A stretch of DNA of 7,891 nucleotides from an uncultured Thalassolituus sp. (GTDB lineage Bacteria; Pseudomonadota; Gammaproteobacteria; Pseudomonadales; Oceanobacteraceae). The notes beneath the pieces were generated by a model. The model was not told where the DNA came from, made no database searches, and saw only the letters and a program-made list of their open reading frames with translations. Below, piece by piece: positions 1 through 5,979 of this stretch. The stretch spans positions 1-7,891 of the forward strand of contig CAJXIT010000161.1 of NCBI GenBank assembly GCA_913054055.1. The letters run 5' to 3'. The position numbers and the translations under genes were made by a program. Each line of letters begins with the position of its first letter. The first letter of the stretch is position 1.

Positions 1-21
1 TAAGTAGTTATGTGAGAGTAA

Positions 22-1401
22 CTATTCATCATCAAACTCACGCCCTTCATAAAATCCTGGCGCGAGATTTTCAAACCGTGTGTATTTACCAATAAAGGCT
101 AAACGGTCTGTGCCGATTTCACCGTTACGGTGTTTACCTATAATGATTTCACCAATGCCCTTATCGGGTGAGTCTTCATTATACACTTCATCACGATAGA
201 TAAAGGCAATAATGTCCGCATCCTGCTCGATGGCACCGGATTCACGAAGGTCCGACATAACTGGGCGTTTGTTAGGGCGTTGTTCCAATGAGCGGTTCAG
301 CTGAGAAAGCGCTAACACAGGACATTCAAATTCTTTAGCGATGGCTTTTAGGGATCGAGAGATTTCGGAAATCTCTTGGGTACGGCCTTCGCTTTTTCCG
401 GCTACCTGCATTAATTGAAGGTAATCCACCATCACTAAACCAAGGCGATTATTATTTTCTCGATACACTTTACGGCAGCGGGCTCGCATTTCTTGTGGCG
501 TTAAACCTGCCTGATCATCGATATAAAGGGGTTTGTCTTTCAGCATATTGAATGCCGAGGTTAGCTTTGGCCAATCCTCTTCGTCCAACTTACCGCTTCT
601 TAATTTACCCGATGGAATGCGACCCACTGATGAATACATACGCATTAAAATAGCTTCTTTGGGCATTTCCAAACTGAATACCAATACAGGTAAGTCAGAG
701 CCTAATAATGCGTTTTCACATAGGTTCATGGCAAAGGTGGTTTTACCCATGGACGGACGCCCAGCGATGATCACTAAATCAGCGGTTTGGAAACCATTGG
801 TGCGTTCGTCTAAATTTTCGAAACCTGTGGTTAAGCCGGTTAGGCCGTCTTCCATGCCAAACAGTTCTTCGATCTTTTCTAACGTACGAGACATGATTGG
901 GTTAACGTGTTCTGGACCAGCCCCTTTTTTGCCGCCCCCTTCTGCCACTTCAGCAATGCGTTTTTCCGCATCACTGATCATGTCTAATGGGTCGACGCCC
1001 ATATTGTTGTAAGCACCGTCAGCGATGTCGGTGGCGGCTTCGGCAAGGGTTCTTAATAGGGCTTTTTCTTTAACGATGTCGGCATAGGCCGTTATGTTAG
1101 CAGCAGACGGAGTACCATCCACTAAATCCGACAAATAGTTCAAACCGCCAGCATTTTCCAACTCTTCAATGTCTTTAAGCTCATCACTTAAGGTTAATAC
1201 ATCAAACGGCTTTTCTTGCTCGGCAAGTTTGCAAATAACGGAGTAGATATGACGATGCTGATGGCGAAAAAAGTCTTCAGGCTGTAAGCGCTCAGAAACG
1301 CTCTCAAACGCTCGGTTATCCAGCATTAGGCCACCCAATACAGATTGCTCAGCTTCTACTGAGTTAGGGGGCATTTTGATGTGTTCGACTTGCTCATCCA
1401 T
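22..1401 (-). CDS. dnaB: Replicative DNA helicase DnaB
   Basis: DnaB is the hexameric 5'-3' helicase that unwinds DNA at the replication fork and recruits primase. The 459-residue product has the usual two-domain layout. The N-terminal domain opens with the family signature PPNSVEAEQSVLGGLMLD (residues 11-28). The RecA-like C-terminal domain has Walker A GRPSMGKT (214-221), the catalytic glutamate in FSLEMP (E245), Walker B LVMVDYLQL (322-330), the SQLNRSLEQRP motif (366-376), DLRESGAIEQDAD (384-396) and the arginine-finger region KHRNG (423-427). No intein interrupts it. The ATG at 1399-1401 is the only usable start: no in-frame ATG, GTG or TTG lies between it and an upstream stop roughly 70 bases away. 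The N-terminus is therefore a little shorter than in E. coli (about 471 aa). A Shine-Dalgarno sequence is not evident, since the ATG is preceded by a T-run and CCC. It lies downstream of rplI but is separated from it by a terminator. The identification is secure. Confidence 0.98.
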   Translation of the reverse strand: MDEQVEHIKMPPNSVEAEQSVLGGLMLDNRAFESVSERLQPEDFFRHQHRHIYSVICKLAEQEKPFDVLTLSDELKDIEELENAGGLNYLSDLVDGTPSAANITAYADIVKEKALLRTLAEAATDIADGAYNNMGVDPLDMISDAEKRIAEVAEGGGKKGAGPEHVNPIMSRTLEKIEELFGMEDGLTGLTTGFENLDERTNGFQTADLVIIAGRPSMGKTTFAMNLCENALLGSDLPVLVFSLEMPKEAILMRMYSSVGRIPSGKLRSGKLDEEDWPKLTSAFNMLKDKPLYIDDQAGLTPQEMRARCRKVYRENNNRLGLVMVDYLQLMQVAGKSEGRTQEISEISRSLKAIAKEFECPVLALSQLNRSLEQRPNKRPVMSDLRESGAIEQDADIIAFIYRDEVYNEDSPDKGIGEIIIGKHRNGEIGTDRLAFIGKYTRFENLAPGFYEGREFDDE

Positions 1402-1513
1402 GGGACAAAAAATAACCGATACTGCGAAAAATAAGGTGAGATAGTGTGCCTGTTTTGCCGCATAAGCTCAATGCTCAGAAGCCTATAACCAGTGGAAGTC
1501 CGTATAAAAGGCA

Positions 1514-1545
1514 TAAAAAAACCCGCATATAGCGGGTTTCTTTTA
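1514..1545 (-). terminator. Rho-independent terminator after rplI
   Basis: An 8-bp perfect stem (1519-1526 with 1532-1539, AAACCCGC/GCGGGTTT) encloses a 5-base loop. On the minus strand it is followed by a run of seven T residues. It begins about 27 bases past the rplI stop and ends the ribosomal protein transcript before dnaB. On the plus strand the downstream sequence is only TTTCTTTT, so activity in that direction would be weaker. Confidence 0.85.
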
Positions 1546-1565
1546 ATAACGAATTAAACTCGTTA

Positions 1566-2015
1566 TTACTCTTCAGGTACAACGTGTACTGTAAGAGAAG
1601 TTGTCACGTCAGCGTGTACTTGCAAAGTGATGTCGAACGTACCAGTCGTACGTAGCGGACCATTTGGAAGACGAATTTCAGCTTTAGACGCTTCGATACC
1701 AGTAGAGCTGATAAGGTCAGCAAGGTCACGAGTACCGATAGAACCGAATAGTTTACCTTCTTCACCAGCTTTCACGGCTAAAGTCAGTTCTAGTTCTTTA
1801 AGTTGCTCAGCGCGCTTCTGTGCAGTTGCTAATTTCGCAGCGGCTTCTTTCTCAAGATCAGCACGACGCGTTTCAAAAGACTCAAGGTTTGCAGCTGTTG
1901 CTGGAACCGCTTTCTTTTGAGGAATTAGGAAGTTACGACCGTAACCTGATTTAACAGATACTTTATCGCCTAGGTTACCTAGTTTTGCTACTTTTTCTAA
2001 AAGGATTACATCCAT
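1566..2015 (-). CDS. rplI: 50S ribosomal protein bL9
   Basis: bL9 is a large-subunit protein that binds 23S rRNA near the L1 stalk and helps maintain reading-frame fidelity. The product is 149 residues, the normal length. It has the N-terminal rRNA-binding domain (MDVILLEKVAKLGNLGD, then VKSGYGRNFLIP), a long charged connecting helix rich in Ala, Glu, Lys and Arg (about residues 40-75), and the C-terminal domain containing GKLFGSIGTRDLADLI. I chose the ATG at 2013-2015 because homologues begin MDVILLEKV. A start four codons upstream at 2027 is possible but would add a non-family MRNK extension. A GTGAG element lies seven to eleven bases upstream of the chosen start. It is the last gene of the rpsF-rpsR-membrane protein-rplI run, 81 bases after the membrane protein gene, and is followed by a terminator. 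Confidence 0.97.
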   Translation of the reverse strand: MDVILLEKVAKLGNLGDKVSVKSGYGRNFLIPQKKAVPATAANLESFETRRADLEKEAAAKLATAQKRAEQLKELELTLAVKAGEEGKLFGSIGTRDLADLISSTGIEASKAEIRLPNGPLRTTGTFDITLQVHADVTTSLTVHVVPEE

Positions 2016-2043
2016 TTTATTTCTCACACTTTACAGGGCAAAT

Positions 2044-2061
2044 GATTTAAACATCATTCTG
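2044..2061 (-). promoter_or_regulatory. Small hairpin in the rplI leader
   Basis: On the minus strand, AATGAT and ATCATT can pair around a 6-base AT-rich loop, about 30 bases upstream of the rplI start. A perfect 10-base palindrome, ACACATGTGT, lies a little further upstream near 2078-2087. The hairpin is AT-rich and weak. It could be an mRNA processing or stability element, or simply chance in an AT-rich spacer. No function is established. Confidence 0.25.
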
Positions 2062-2096
2062 AAAATATAAAGACCAACACATGTGTCAGTCCACTG

Positions 2097-2948
2097 TTAT
2101 GCCGTGTCTTTTAACCACTTACGAATGTTAAGTAACATATCAATTAAAGCGATTAAAATTAGTAACGCGTACATATAAGGCAAAAAGAACAACAAGCTAA
2201 TATAAATCGCCATTAGCCATTGTGAACTTAATTGCTTAATTGCCACTACTGCGTGGACCACACTGACACCCATAAAAAATAAAGGCACCAATACAACCGA
2301 AAGCCAAGACACTGATTCAGGGTCTGAACTGCCCACAAAGAATGCAATGCCAGCCACCAATGCATACCAAATAGGTAAACGTAATGCCTGAAATTCTTTG
2401 CTGAATTCACCAGGATTAAACAGCTTTGATTGCCAATTACGTGCTAATAATAGCGCGCCAATGGCAAACGTTTGCAGCATGGCTGCAATGCCGCCTAACA
2501 ACATAGGGTAGATCCAAGGGCCTAACGTAGTTGCAGCTTGCGGAACCGTTTCTTGCAGTTTATTAGCGTAATCAGAGGCCCCTTGCTGAAGCACTTCAAT
2601 CCACACAGGACTGAGCACTGGCAACAAAATAACCGTTAATACGCCCACCACAATCGATGCGGTTATCGCATGGGATAATGACACGCTAGCTCGCAATATT
2701 GCGGCCATCATGGCACTGCCCAAAATCACCAAACAAACGGTGAATTCCTGCTGCGCCGCATACCAAGCAATACCTGGCAACAACGCGGGCAACAGAACAT
2801 GTATTCCTTTGTCGAGCCCTTGGCGAAGAATCACCAAGGACACAACGGCTGCGCTTACCCAATATAAAAGAGGGATTGCAGCAAACAACACCGCAAGCAG
2901 TATTGCTTGACGAGGACCTTGCATGGCAAAACGTGCAATTCCTGTCAT
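2097..2948 (-). CDS. Polytopic membrane protein, YybS/DUF2232-like, in the ribosomal operon
   Basis: This 283-residue hydrophobic protein is predicted to lie in the inner membrane. About eight membrane segments can be seen, near residues 15-41, 49-65, 69-88, 95-118, 145-169, 193-206, 213-237 and 244-272. The C-terminus is short and basic (RKWLKDTA). I see no catalytic motif. Its position between rpsR and rplI, 13 bases after the rpsR stop, matches the hypothetical membrane protein at this place in Pseudomonas. The assignment to the YybS/DUF2232 group rests on position, size and topology, not on a decisive motif. Its function is unknown. The start at 2946-2948 has only a weak ribosome binding site (GGTAATACGGT), so translation may be coupled to rpsR. 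A second ATG at residue 9 is an alternative start. Confidence 0.85.
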   Translation of the reverse strand: MTGIARFAMQGPRQAILLAVLFAAIPLLYWVSAAVVSLVILRQGLDKGIHVLLPALLPGIAWYAAQQEFTVCLVILGSAMMAAILRASVSLSHAITASIVVGVLTVILLPVLSPVWIEVLQQGASDYANKLQETVPQAATTLGPWIYPMLLGGIAAMLQTFAIGALLLARNWQSKLFNPGEFSKEFQALRLPIWYALVAGIAFFVGSSDPESVSWLSVVLVPLFFMGVSVVHAVVAIKQLSSQWLMAIYISLLFFLPYMYALLILIALIDMLLNIRKWLKDTA

Positions 2949-2961
2949 ACCGTATTACCGA

Positions 2962-3189
2962 TTACTTATGCGCATCAGTGTAAGGTAGTAAAGCAACGTA
3001 ACGTGCACGCTTGATAGCTGTTGCTAGCTGACGCTGGTATTTAGCTTTAGTACCAGTGATACGGCTAGGAACGATTTTACCAGTTTCAGTTACGTAACCT
3101 TTAAGTACATCAAGGTCTTTGTAATCGATCTCGGCAACGCCTTCAGCAGAAAAACGGCAGAACTTACGACGACGGAAAAAACGAGACAT
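2962..3189 (-). CDS. rpsR: 30S ribosomal protein bS18
   Basis: bS18 is a small-subunit protein that pairs with bS6 on the platform of the 30S particle. The 75-residue product is full length. It has the basic N-terminus MSRFFRRRKFCRF, the IDYKDLDVLKGYVTETGKI core and the RITGTKAKYQRQLATAIKRARYVALLPY segment typical of the family. A single cysteine is at residue 11. A very strong Shine-Dalgarno sequence (AGGAGG) lies seven bases before the ATG. The gene follows rpsF by 15 bases with no priB between them, which separates this locus from the enterobacterial arrangement. Confidence 0.98.
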   Translation of the reverse strand: MSRFFRRRKFCRFSAEGVAEIDYKDLDVLKGYVTETGKIVPSRITGTKAKYQRQLATAIKRARYVALLPYTDAHK

Positions 3190-3204
3190 AATCTATCCTC
3201 CTAA

Positions 3205-3627
3205 TTATTCAGCGTCAGCAGCTGGAGCCGCTTCTTCTGTTGTTTCAGTTGCTGGAGCTTGTTCAGTATCTTCACGACGAGGACGCTCATCACGACGATC
3301 TTGACGGCTTTCAGCAGCTTTAATTGGAGACTCGCCAGTTACAGCATCTTTAGTACGAATAACCATGCTACGAATAACAGCATCGTTGAAACGGAAAGTG
3401 TTGTTTAACTCAGCAAGAGTTTCGTTATCACATTCGATGTTCATAAGAACGTAATGTGCTTTGTGGATCTTTTGGATTGGGTAAGCCAGGTGACGACGGC
3501 CCCAGTCTTCAAGACGGTGGATTTGACCACCGGTTTCTTTGATAGAGCCAGTGTAACGCTCGATCATAGAAGGTACTTGTTCGCTTTGATCTGGGTGTAC
3601 CAGAAATACGATTTCGTAATGACGCAT
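3205..3627 (-). CDS. rpsF: 30S ribosomal protein bS6
   Basis: bS6 forms a heterodimer with bS18 on the 30S platform. The 140-residue product starts MRHYEIVFLVHPDQSEQV and carries the family segments RLEDWGRRHLAYPIQKIHKAHYV (from residue 38) and FRFNDAVIRSMVIRT (78-92). It is followed by a long hydrophilic tail (about 95-140) that is first basic (RQDRRDERPRRED) and then rich in Glu, Ala, Thr and Pro, ending ADAE. The C-terminus of E. coli S6 is lengthened with glutamates by RimK. This acidic end is compatible with that, but it is not evidence for it. An AAGGAG ribosome binding site sits seven bases upstream of the ATG. It is the first gene of the operon, behind a promoter at 3730-3758. Confidence 0.98.
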   Translation of the reverse strand: MRHYEIVFLVHPDQSEQVPSMIERYTGSIKETGGQIHRLEDWGRRHLAYPIQKIHKAHYVLMNIECDNETLAELNNTFRFNDAVIRSMVIRTKDAVTGESPIKAAESRQDRRDERPRREDTEQAPATETTEEAAPAADAE

Positions 3628-3723
3628 ATAAATGCTCCTTATGGGTTAATAGCCTACAGTCAGGGCCATGAGGGCCAGCTGAAGGCAAGGAGTCCTGCCC
3701 TATGGAAGCCATAGAAAACAGGG
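3628..3723 (-). promoter_or_regulatory. Structured 5' leader of the rpsF mRNA
   Basis: If transcription starts about seven bases after the -10 box, the leader is about 95 bases long. It can fold into three consecutive hairpins. The first is CTATGG-CTT-CCATAG (3700-3714). The second is GGCAGG against CCTTGCC with a one-base bulge (3684-3699). The third pairs GGCC with GGCC around CTCAT and is extended by CAG/CTG across a two-base bulge (3661-3681). In other bacteria the rpsF leader binds the S6:S18 complex for feedback control. As I recall, that motif includes a CCG trinucleotide, and no CCG occurs here. Autoregulation is therefore plausible, but the known motif is not visible. The pairing was worked out by eye. 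Confidence 0.45.
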
Positions 3724-3729
3724 GCGCGT

Positions 3730-3758
3730 ATTATGGATAAAAAAGCATCAAATAGCAA
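3730..3758 (-). promoter_or_regulatory. Sigma70-type promoter for the rpsF operon
   Basis: On the minus strand a -35 element TTGCTA (3753-3758, 4 of 6 consensus) is separated by exactly 17 bases from a -10 element CATAAT (3730-3735, 5 of 6). The predicted start point is near 3723, about 95 bases upstream of the rpsF ATG. GC-rich sequence (GCGCCCC) follows the -10 box, resembling the discriminator of growth-controlled ribosomal protein promoters. That last point is inference. Confidence 0.6.
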
Positions 3759-3830
3759 TATCTAGTAAAAACGACTCGTTTTAGTCAAATCCAGCCCACT
3801 TGTGAACTTTTTGCTATCCCCCTGCTCTAT

Positions 3831-3942
3831 ACACTTAGTAAGTGGTTAACACCCATTTACAAGCAAGGCCTTTTACTAGGCAATTGCTTCATTGTGTTCC
3901 TTAAGCAAGCTTGCCCCCTTTCCCCAAAGGGGGCTTTTTTTT
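3831..3942 (+). ncRNA. Candidate small RNA ending in a strong terminator
   Basis: The plus strand here carries an intrinsic terminator with no open reading frame in front of it. The gene to the left (rpsF) runs the other way, so any transcript ending here must start within roughly 130 bases. The stretch contains a 13-base inverted repeat CACTTAGTAAGTG (3832-3844). An imperfect hairpin follows: AAGCAA (3861-3866) pairs with TTGCTT (3884-3889), GCC (3868-3870) pairs with GGC (3879-3881), the loop is TTTTACTA, and AACAC/GTGTT (3848-3852, 3894-3898) can close an outer stem. A TATACA sequence at 3828-3833 could be a -10 box, but no good -35 lies 16-18 bases upstream. It matches no RNA family I recognise. 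The region could instead be the remnant of a lost gene. Confidence 0.35.
3913..3942 (+). terminator. Strong rho-independent terminator, plus strand
   Basis: A 9-bp perfect stem (3913-3921 with 3926-3934, GCCCCCTTT/AAAGGGGGC) encloses a CCCC loop and is followed directly by eight T residues. On the minus strand no T-tract follows the stem, so it works in the plus direction only. It also insulates the downstream serine hydrolase gene from upstream plus-strand transcription. Confidence 0.85.
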
Positions 3943-4058
3943 GCTCAAATTAATGCCCCCCCCCAGACTATCTGACACCATCATTCAGTTATTAGTACAT
4001 TTACTCCAATTTTCGCTATGCTAGCCCCTCAAAATAAAAACAATCGCAAGGTTACTCC
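3943..4058 (+). other. Upstream region of the serine hydrolase gene
   Basis: This stretch has no gene. It contains a run of nine C residues (3956-3964) and, further on, TATGCT at 4017-4022, which could act as a -10 element. The hexamer 17 bases upstream (AGTACA) fits a -35 box poorly, so the promoter call is weak. AAGG at 4048-4051, seven bases before the ATG, is the probable ribosome binding site. Confidence 0.3.
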
Positions 4059-5306
4059 ATGGCTCTTAAATCCACCCTAGGCAAAGGCATTGGCATCATT
4101 GCACTGGCAATCGCCCTGTTCACAGGCATTTTTTCCACAGAAATCCGCCAGCTGTATCACACCATCCACCTGTTTGATGAAGATGTGATTGTCCATAATT
4201 TTTCTAATATGCAAGATATCGCACCCACACTAACCATTCCGCGTTCTGGTGAAACACATGCTTTAGACAGCCATCCCAAGCCTCTACCTGAAGTATTTCA
4301 TTACAAGGGGGAAGACAGGAAAATTAGCGACTATTTAACCAGTTCAAACGCCACAGCCATCGTGGTGGTAAAAGACAATGCCATCACCCATCAGTCCTAT
4401 TTACAGGGCACGCAAGAACTGGATAAACGCATTTCTTGGTCCATGGCAAAAAGTTTCTTAAGTGCAATTTTTGGTATTGCTGTTGAAGAAGGGCATATTA
4501 AAGACCTAAATGCCCCTGTAACAGATTACGTGCCCAGCCTTAAAGGCAGCGGCTACGACAACGTAAGCATTAAAAACGTATTACAAATGTCCAGCGGCGT
4601 GTATTTCAACGAAGACTATGGTGATTTCAATAGCGACATTAACCGCTTTGGACGTGTTATGGCGTTAGGCGGCAGCTTTGATGACTTTGCCGCATCACTC
4701 ACGCAAGACCCTGAGCGTGAGCAAGGCACCTTCATGCACTATGTGAGCATTGATACCCATGTCATTGGCATGGTATTGCGTGCAGCAACTGGCCGCACCA
4801 TTGAAGAATACTTTAACGAAAAGCTATGGTCGAAATTAGGTACCGAACAAGATGCCGTTTACGTTACTGACTCCACTGGCGAGCCAATGGTTTTAGGCGG
4901 CTTAAACCTGATCACAAGGGATTATGCTCGTATGGGCATGCTATTCCGCGATAACGGTGTGTTAAATGGTGAGCAAGTGATACCCGTTCAATGGATAAAA
5001 GACAGTGTCACTCCGGATGCCCCGCATTTAATGCCAGGTAAGCGCGACAATGCCACCACTGACTTTGGATACGGCTACCAATGGTGGATACCGGTGAATC
5101 CAAATGGAGAATTTTTAGCACTAGGGATTTATGGTCAATATATTTACATCAACCAAGCACTCAATGTGGTCATTGCCCAGAACAGTGCCAACCGCAACTT
5201 CATGGCAAACAACTATGAAAGCAAGGATATCGCGGTAGCCGCCTTCCGCGCCATCGCACAATCCGTAGCCGAAGAGACTCTTCAAACTGCGGATACAAAT
5301 AAATAA
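4059..5306 (+). CDS. Membrane-anchored serine hydrolase, beta-lactamase/NylB-like
   Basis: This is a penicillin-binding-protein-type serine hydrolase of 415 residues. The class C beta-lactamase fold is shared by esterases, peptidases and 6-aminohexanoate-dimer hydrolase (NylB). The catalytic SxxK motif is S128-M-A-K131, in a typical context (ISWSMAKSFLSAIFG). The likely second motif is Y228-V-S230, in HYVSIDTHVIGMV, where many relatives have YxN. The third-motif region is GIYGQYIYI (357-365). NRFGRVMALGG and GLNLITRDYARMGMLF are also typical of the NylB-like branch. Residues 8-25 are a hydrophobic stretch without an obvious cleavage site or lipobox, which suggests an N-terminal anchor with the enzyme domain in the periplasm. 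The natural substrate cannot be read from the sequence, and antibiotic resistance should not be assumed. The gene stands alone between terminators at 3913-3942 and 5316-5355. Confidence 0.88.
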   Translation: MALKSTLGKGIGIIALAIALFTGIFSTEIRQLYHTIHLFDEDVIVHNFSNMQDIAPTLTIPRSGETHALDSHPKPLPEVFHYKGEDRKISDYLTSSNATAIVVVKDNAITHQSYLQGTQELDKRISWSMAKSFLSAIFGIAVEEGHIKDLNAPVTDYVPSLKGSGYDNVSIKNVLQMSSGVYFNEDYGDFNSDINRFGRVMALGGSFDDFAASLTQDPEREQGTFMHYVSIDTHVIGMVLRAATGRTIEEYFNEKLWSKLGTEQDAVYVTDSTGEPMVLGGLNLITRDYARMGMLFRDNGVLNGEQVIPVQWIKDSVTPDAPHLMPGKRDNATTDFGYGYQWWIPVNPNGEFLALGIYGQYIYINQALNVVIAQNSANRNFMANNYESKDIAVAAFRAIAQSVAEETLQTADTNK

Positions 5307-5315
5307 CGCCATAAC

Positions 5316-5355
5316 AAAAAAAGCCCGCCTATGTTTAACATAGGCGGGCTTTTTT
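5316..5355. terminator. Bidirectional terminator between convergent genes
   Basis: A 12-bp perfect stem (5323-5334 with 5338-5349, GCCCGCCTATGT/ACATAGGCGGGC) has a three-base loop. It is flanked by seven A residues on the left and six T residues on the right, so each strand presents a GC-rich stem followed by a U-run. It lies between the serine hydrolase gene (plus, stop at 5306) and the DUF962 gene (minus, stop at 5374) and should serve both. Confidence 0.92.
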
Positions 5356-5373
5356 ATATCTGTAAGCAGCGAC

Positions 5374-5724
5374 TTAGGCCTTTTGCTTGTCTAATTCTTC
5401 TTTCGATTTAAAGTGCTCAGTGGGTAATCGACCTGTTACAAACTGGGCTAACATCACCCAATCAGAAGCAAAGCTGTACAACGGGTATTTGAACGTTGCA
5501 GGTTTGTTATGCTCAAAGAAAAAATGCCCCACCCAAGCAAAACCATAGCCAATTAACAGCAACGCCCATAGATAAGCATATTGAGAGGTGGCGATGATGT
5601 ATGCCAAAGCCGCCAATACTAAGGAGCTACCAATAAAGTGTAAATTACGACACACAGGATCACTATGCTCACTTAGGTAAAATGGATAGAACTCTTTAAA
5701 ACTTGAAAATCGTTGCTCACTCAT
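5374..5724 (-). CDS. DUF962/Mpo1-like small membrane protein
   Basis: This 116-residue integral membrane protein belongs to the DUF962 (YGL010w/Mpo1-like) family. The N-terminal signature FKEFYPFYLSEHSDPVCRNLHFIGS (residues 9-33) and the central GYGFAWVGHFFFEHNKPATFKYP (59-81) include the conserved histidines H20, H29, H67 and H72. Hydrophobic segments lie near residues 30-45, 50-66 and 87-99. Yeast Mpo1 is an iron-dependent dioxygenase that acts on 2-hydroxy fatty acids during phytosphingosine breakdown. Bacterial members have no settled role, so an oxidative role in lipid metabolism is only suggested by family. I chose the ATG at 5722-5724, with GAGGG eight bases upstream. A TTG five codons further upstream lies over that ribosome binding site and is less likely. 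The gene is divergent from the cytochrome b561 gene. Confidence 0.88.
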   Translation of the reverse strand: MSEQRFSSFKEFYPFYLSEHSDPVCRNLHFIGSSLVLAALAYIIATSQYAYLWALLLIGYGFAWVGHFFFEHNKPATFKYPLYSFASDWVMLAQFVTGRLPTEHFKSKEELDKQKA

Positions 5725-5979
5725 CTGCTTAGCCCTCAAACTATTAGGTATATTTATTATTTTAGATTAGTTGAATTTTTATTATGTAAGGCAAAAGCAA
5801 AAAACTCAGTTGCATTTTGAGACCCTGAATTTACTTTAAAGGACATAACGTCACTTGGACATGCTCAAACTAGCCAATTCATCTATTAATTCGATCAATT
5901 TATCCTAGTTTTTAAAGCTAAAGATCAATAAATTTGTTTTATAGTATTCTTACTCAATTAATTATATGGAGGGCGTGAA
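5725..5979. other. Divergent intergenic region
   Basis: This 255-base AT-rich stretch must hold promoters for the DUF962 gene (leftward) and the cytochrome b561 operon (rightward). Candidate -10 boxes are visible: TATAGT at 5940-5945 on the plus strand, and CATAAT within the T/A-rich stretch around 5780-5785 on the minus strand. Neither has a convincing -35 partner at 16-18 bases. I see no clear operator palindrome, RNA gene or small reading frame. Confidence 0.4.

Noticed and set aside
533..1012. Open reading frame on the plus strand, opposite dnaB
   Set aside because: It lies entirely within dnaB on the other strand, its translation resembles no protein family, and dnaB is unambiguous. It is a shadow frame.
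1441..1471. Possible dnaB promoter TTGAGC/CACTAT
   Set aside because: The 19-base spacer and the 3-of-6 match at -10 are too weak for a promoter call. It is mentioned only as the best visible candidate.
3509..3712. Minus-strand reading frame overlapping the rpsF start in another frame
   Set aside because: It overlaps the start of rpsF out of frame, its composition is not protein-like, and the rpsF ribosome binding site and start are clear.
3454..3714. Plus-strand open reading frame overlapping rpsF and its leader
   Set aside because: It is antisense to conserved rpsF sequence, shows no family features, and runs through the promoter-leader region. Chance is the simplest explanation.
3733..3741. 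Near-match to a DnaA box (TTATCCATA, minus strand) in the rpsF promoter
   Set aside because: It has one mismatch to the TTATCCACA consensus, is a single copy, and falls in the AT-rich spacer of a promoter where such matches are common.
3956..3964. Run of nine C residues as a phase-variation tract
   Set aside because: It is about 100 bases upstream of the start codon, outside the best -10/-35 candidates and outside any coding frame, so there is no sign that a length change would matter.
4130..4139. TTTTCCACA, fits the loose DnaA-box consensus
   Set aside because: It is a single site inside the coding sequence of the serine hydrolase, without a cluster or AT-rich unwinding region, so there is no support for an origin.
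4059..5306. Reading the serine hydrolase as an antibiotic-resistance beta-lactamase
   Set aside because: The motif set and NylB-like context segments fit esterase/amidase relatives better, and there is no mobile element or resistance context.
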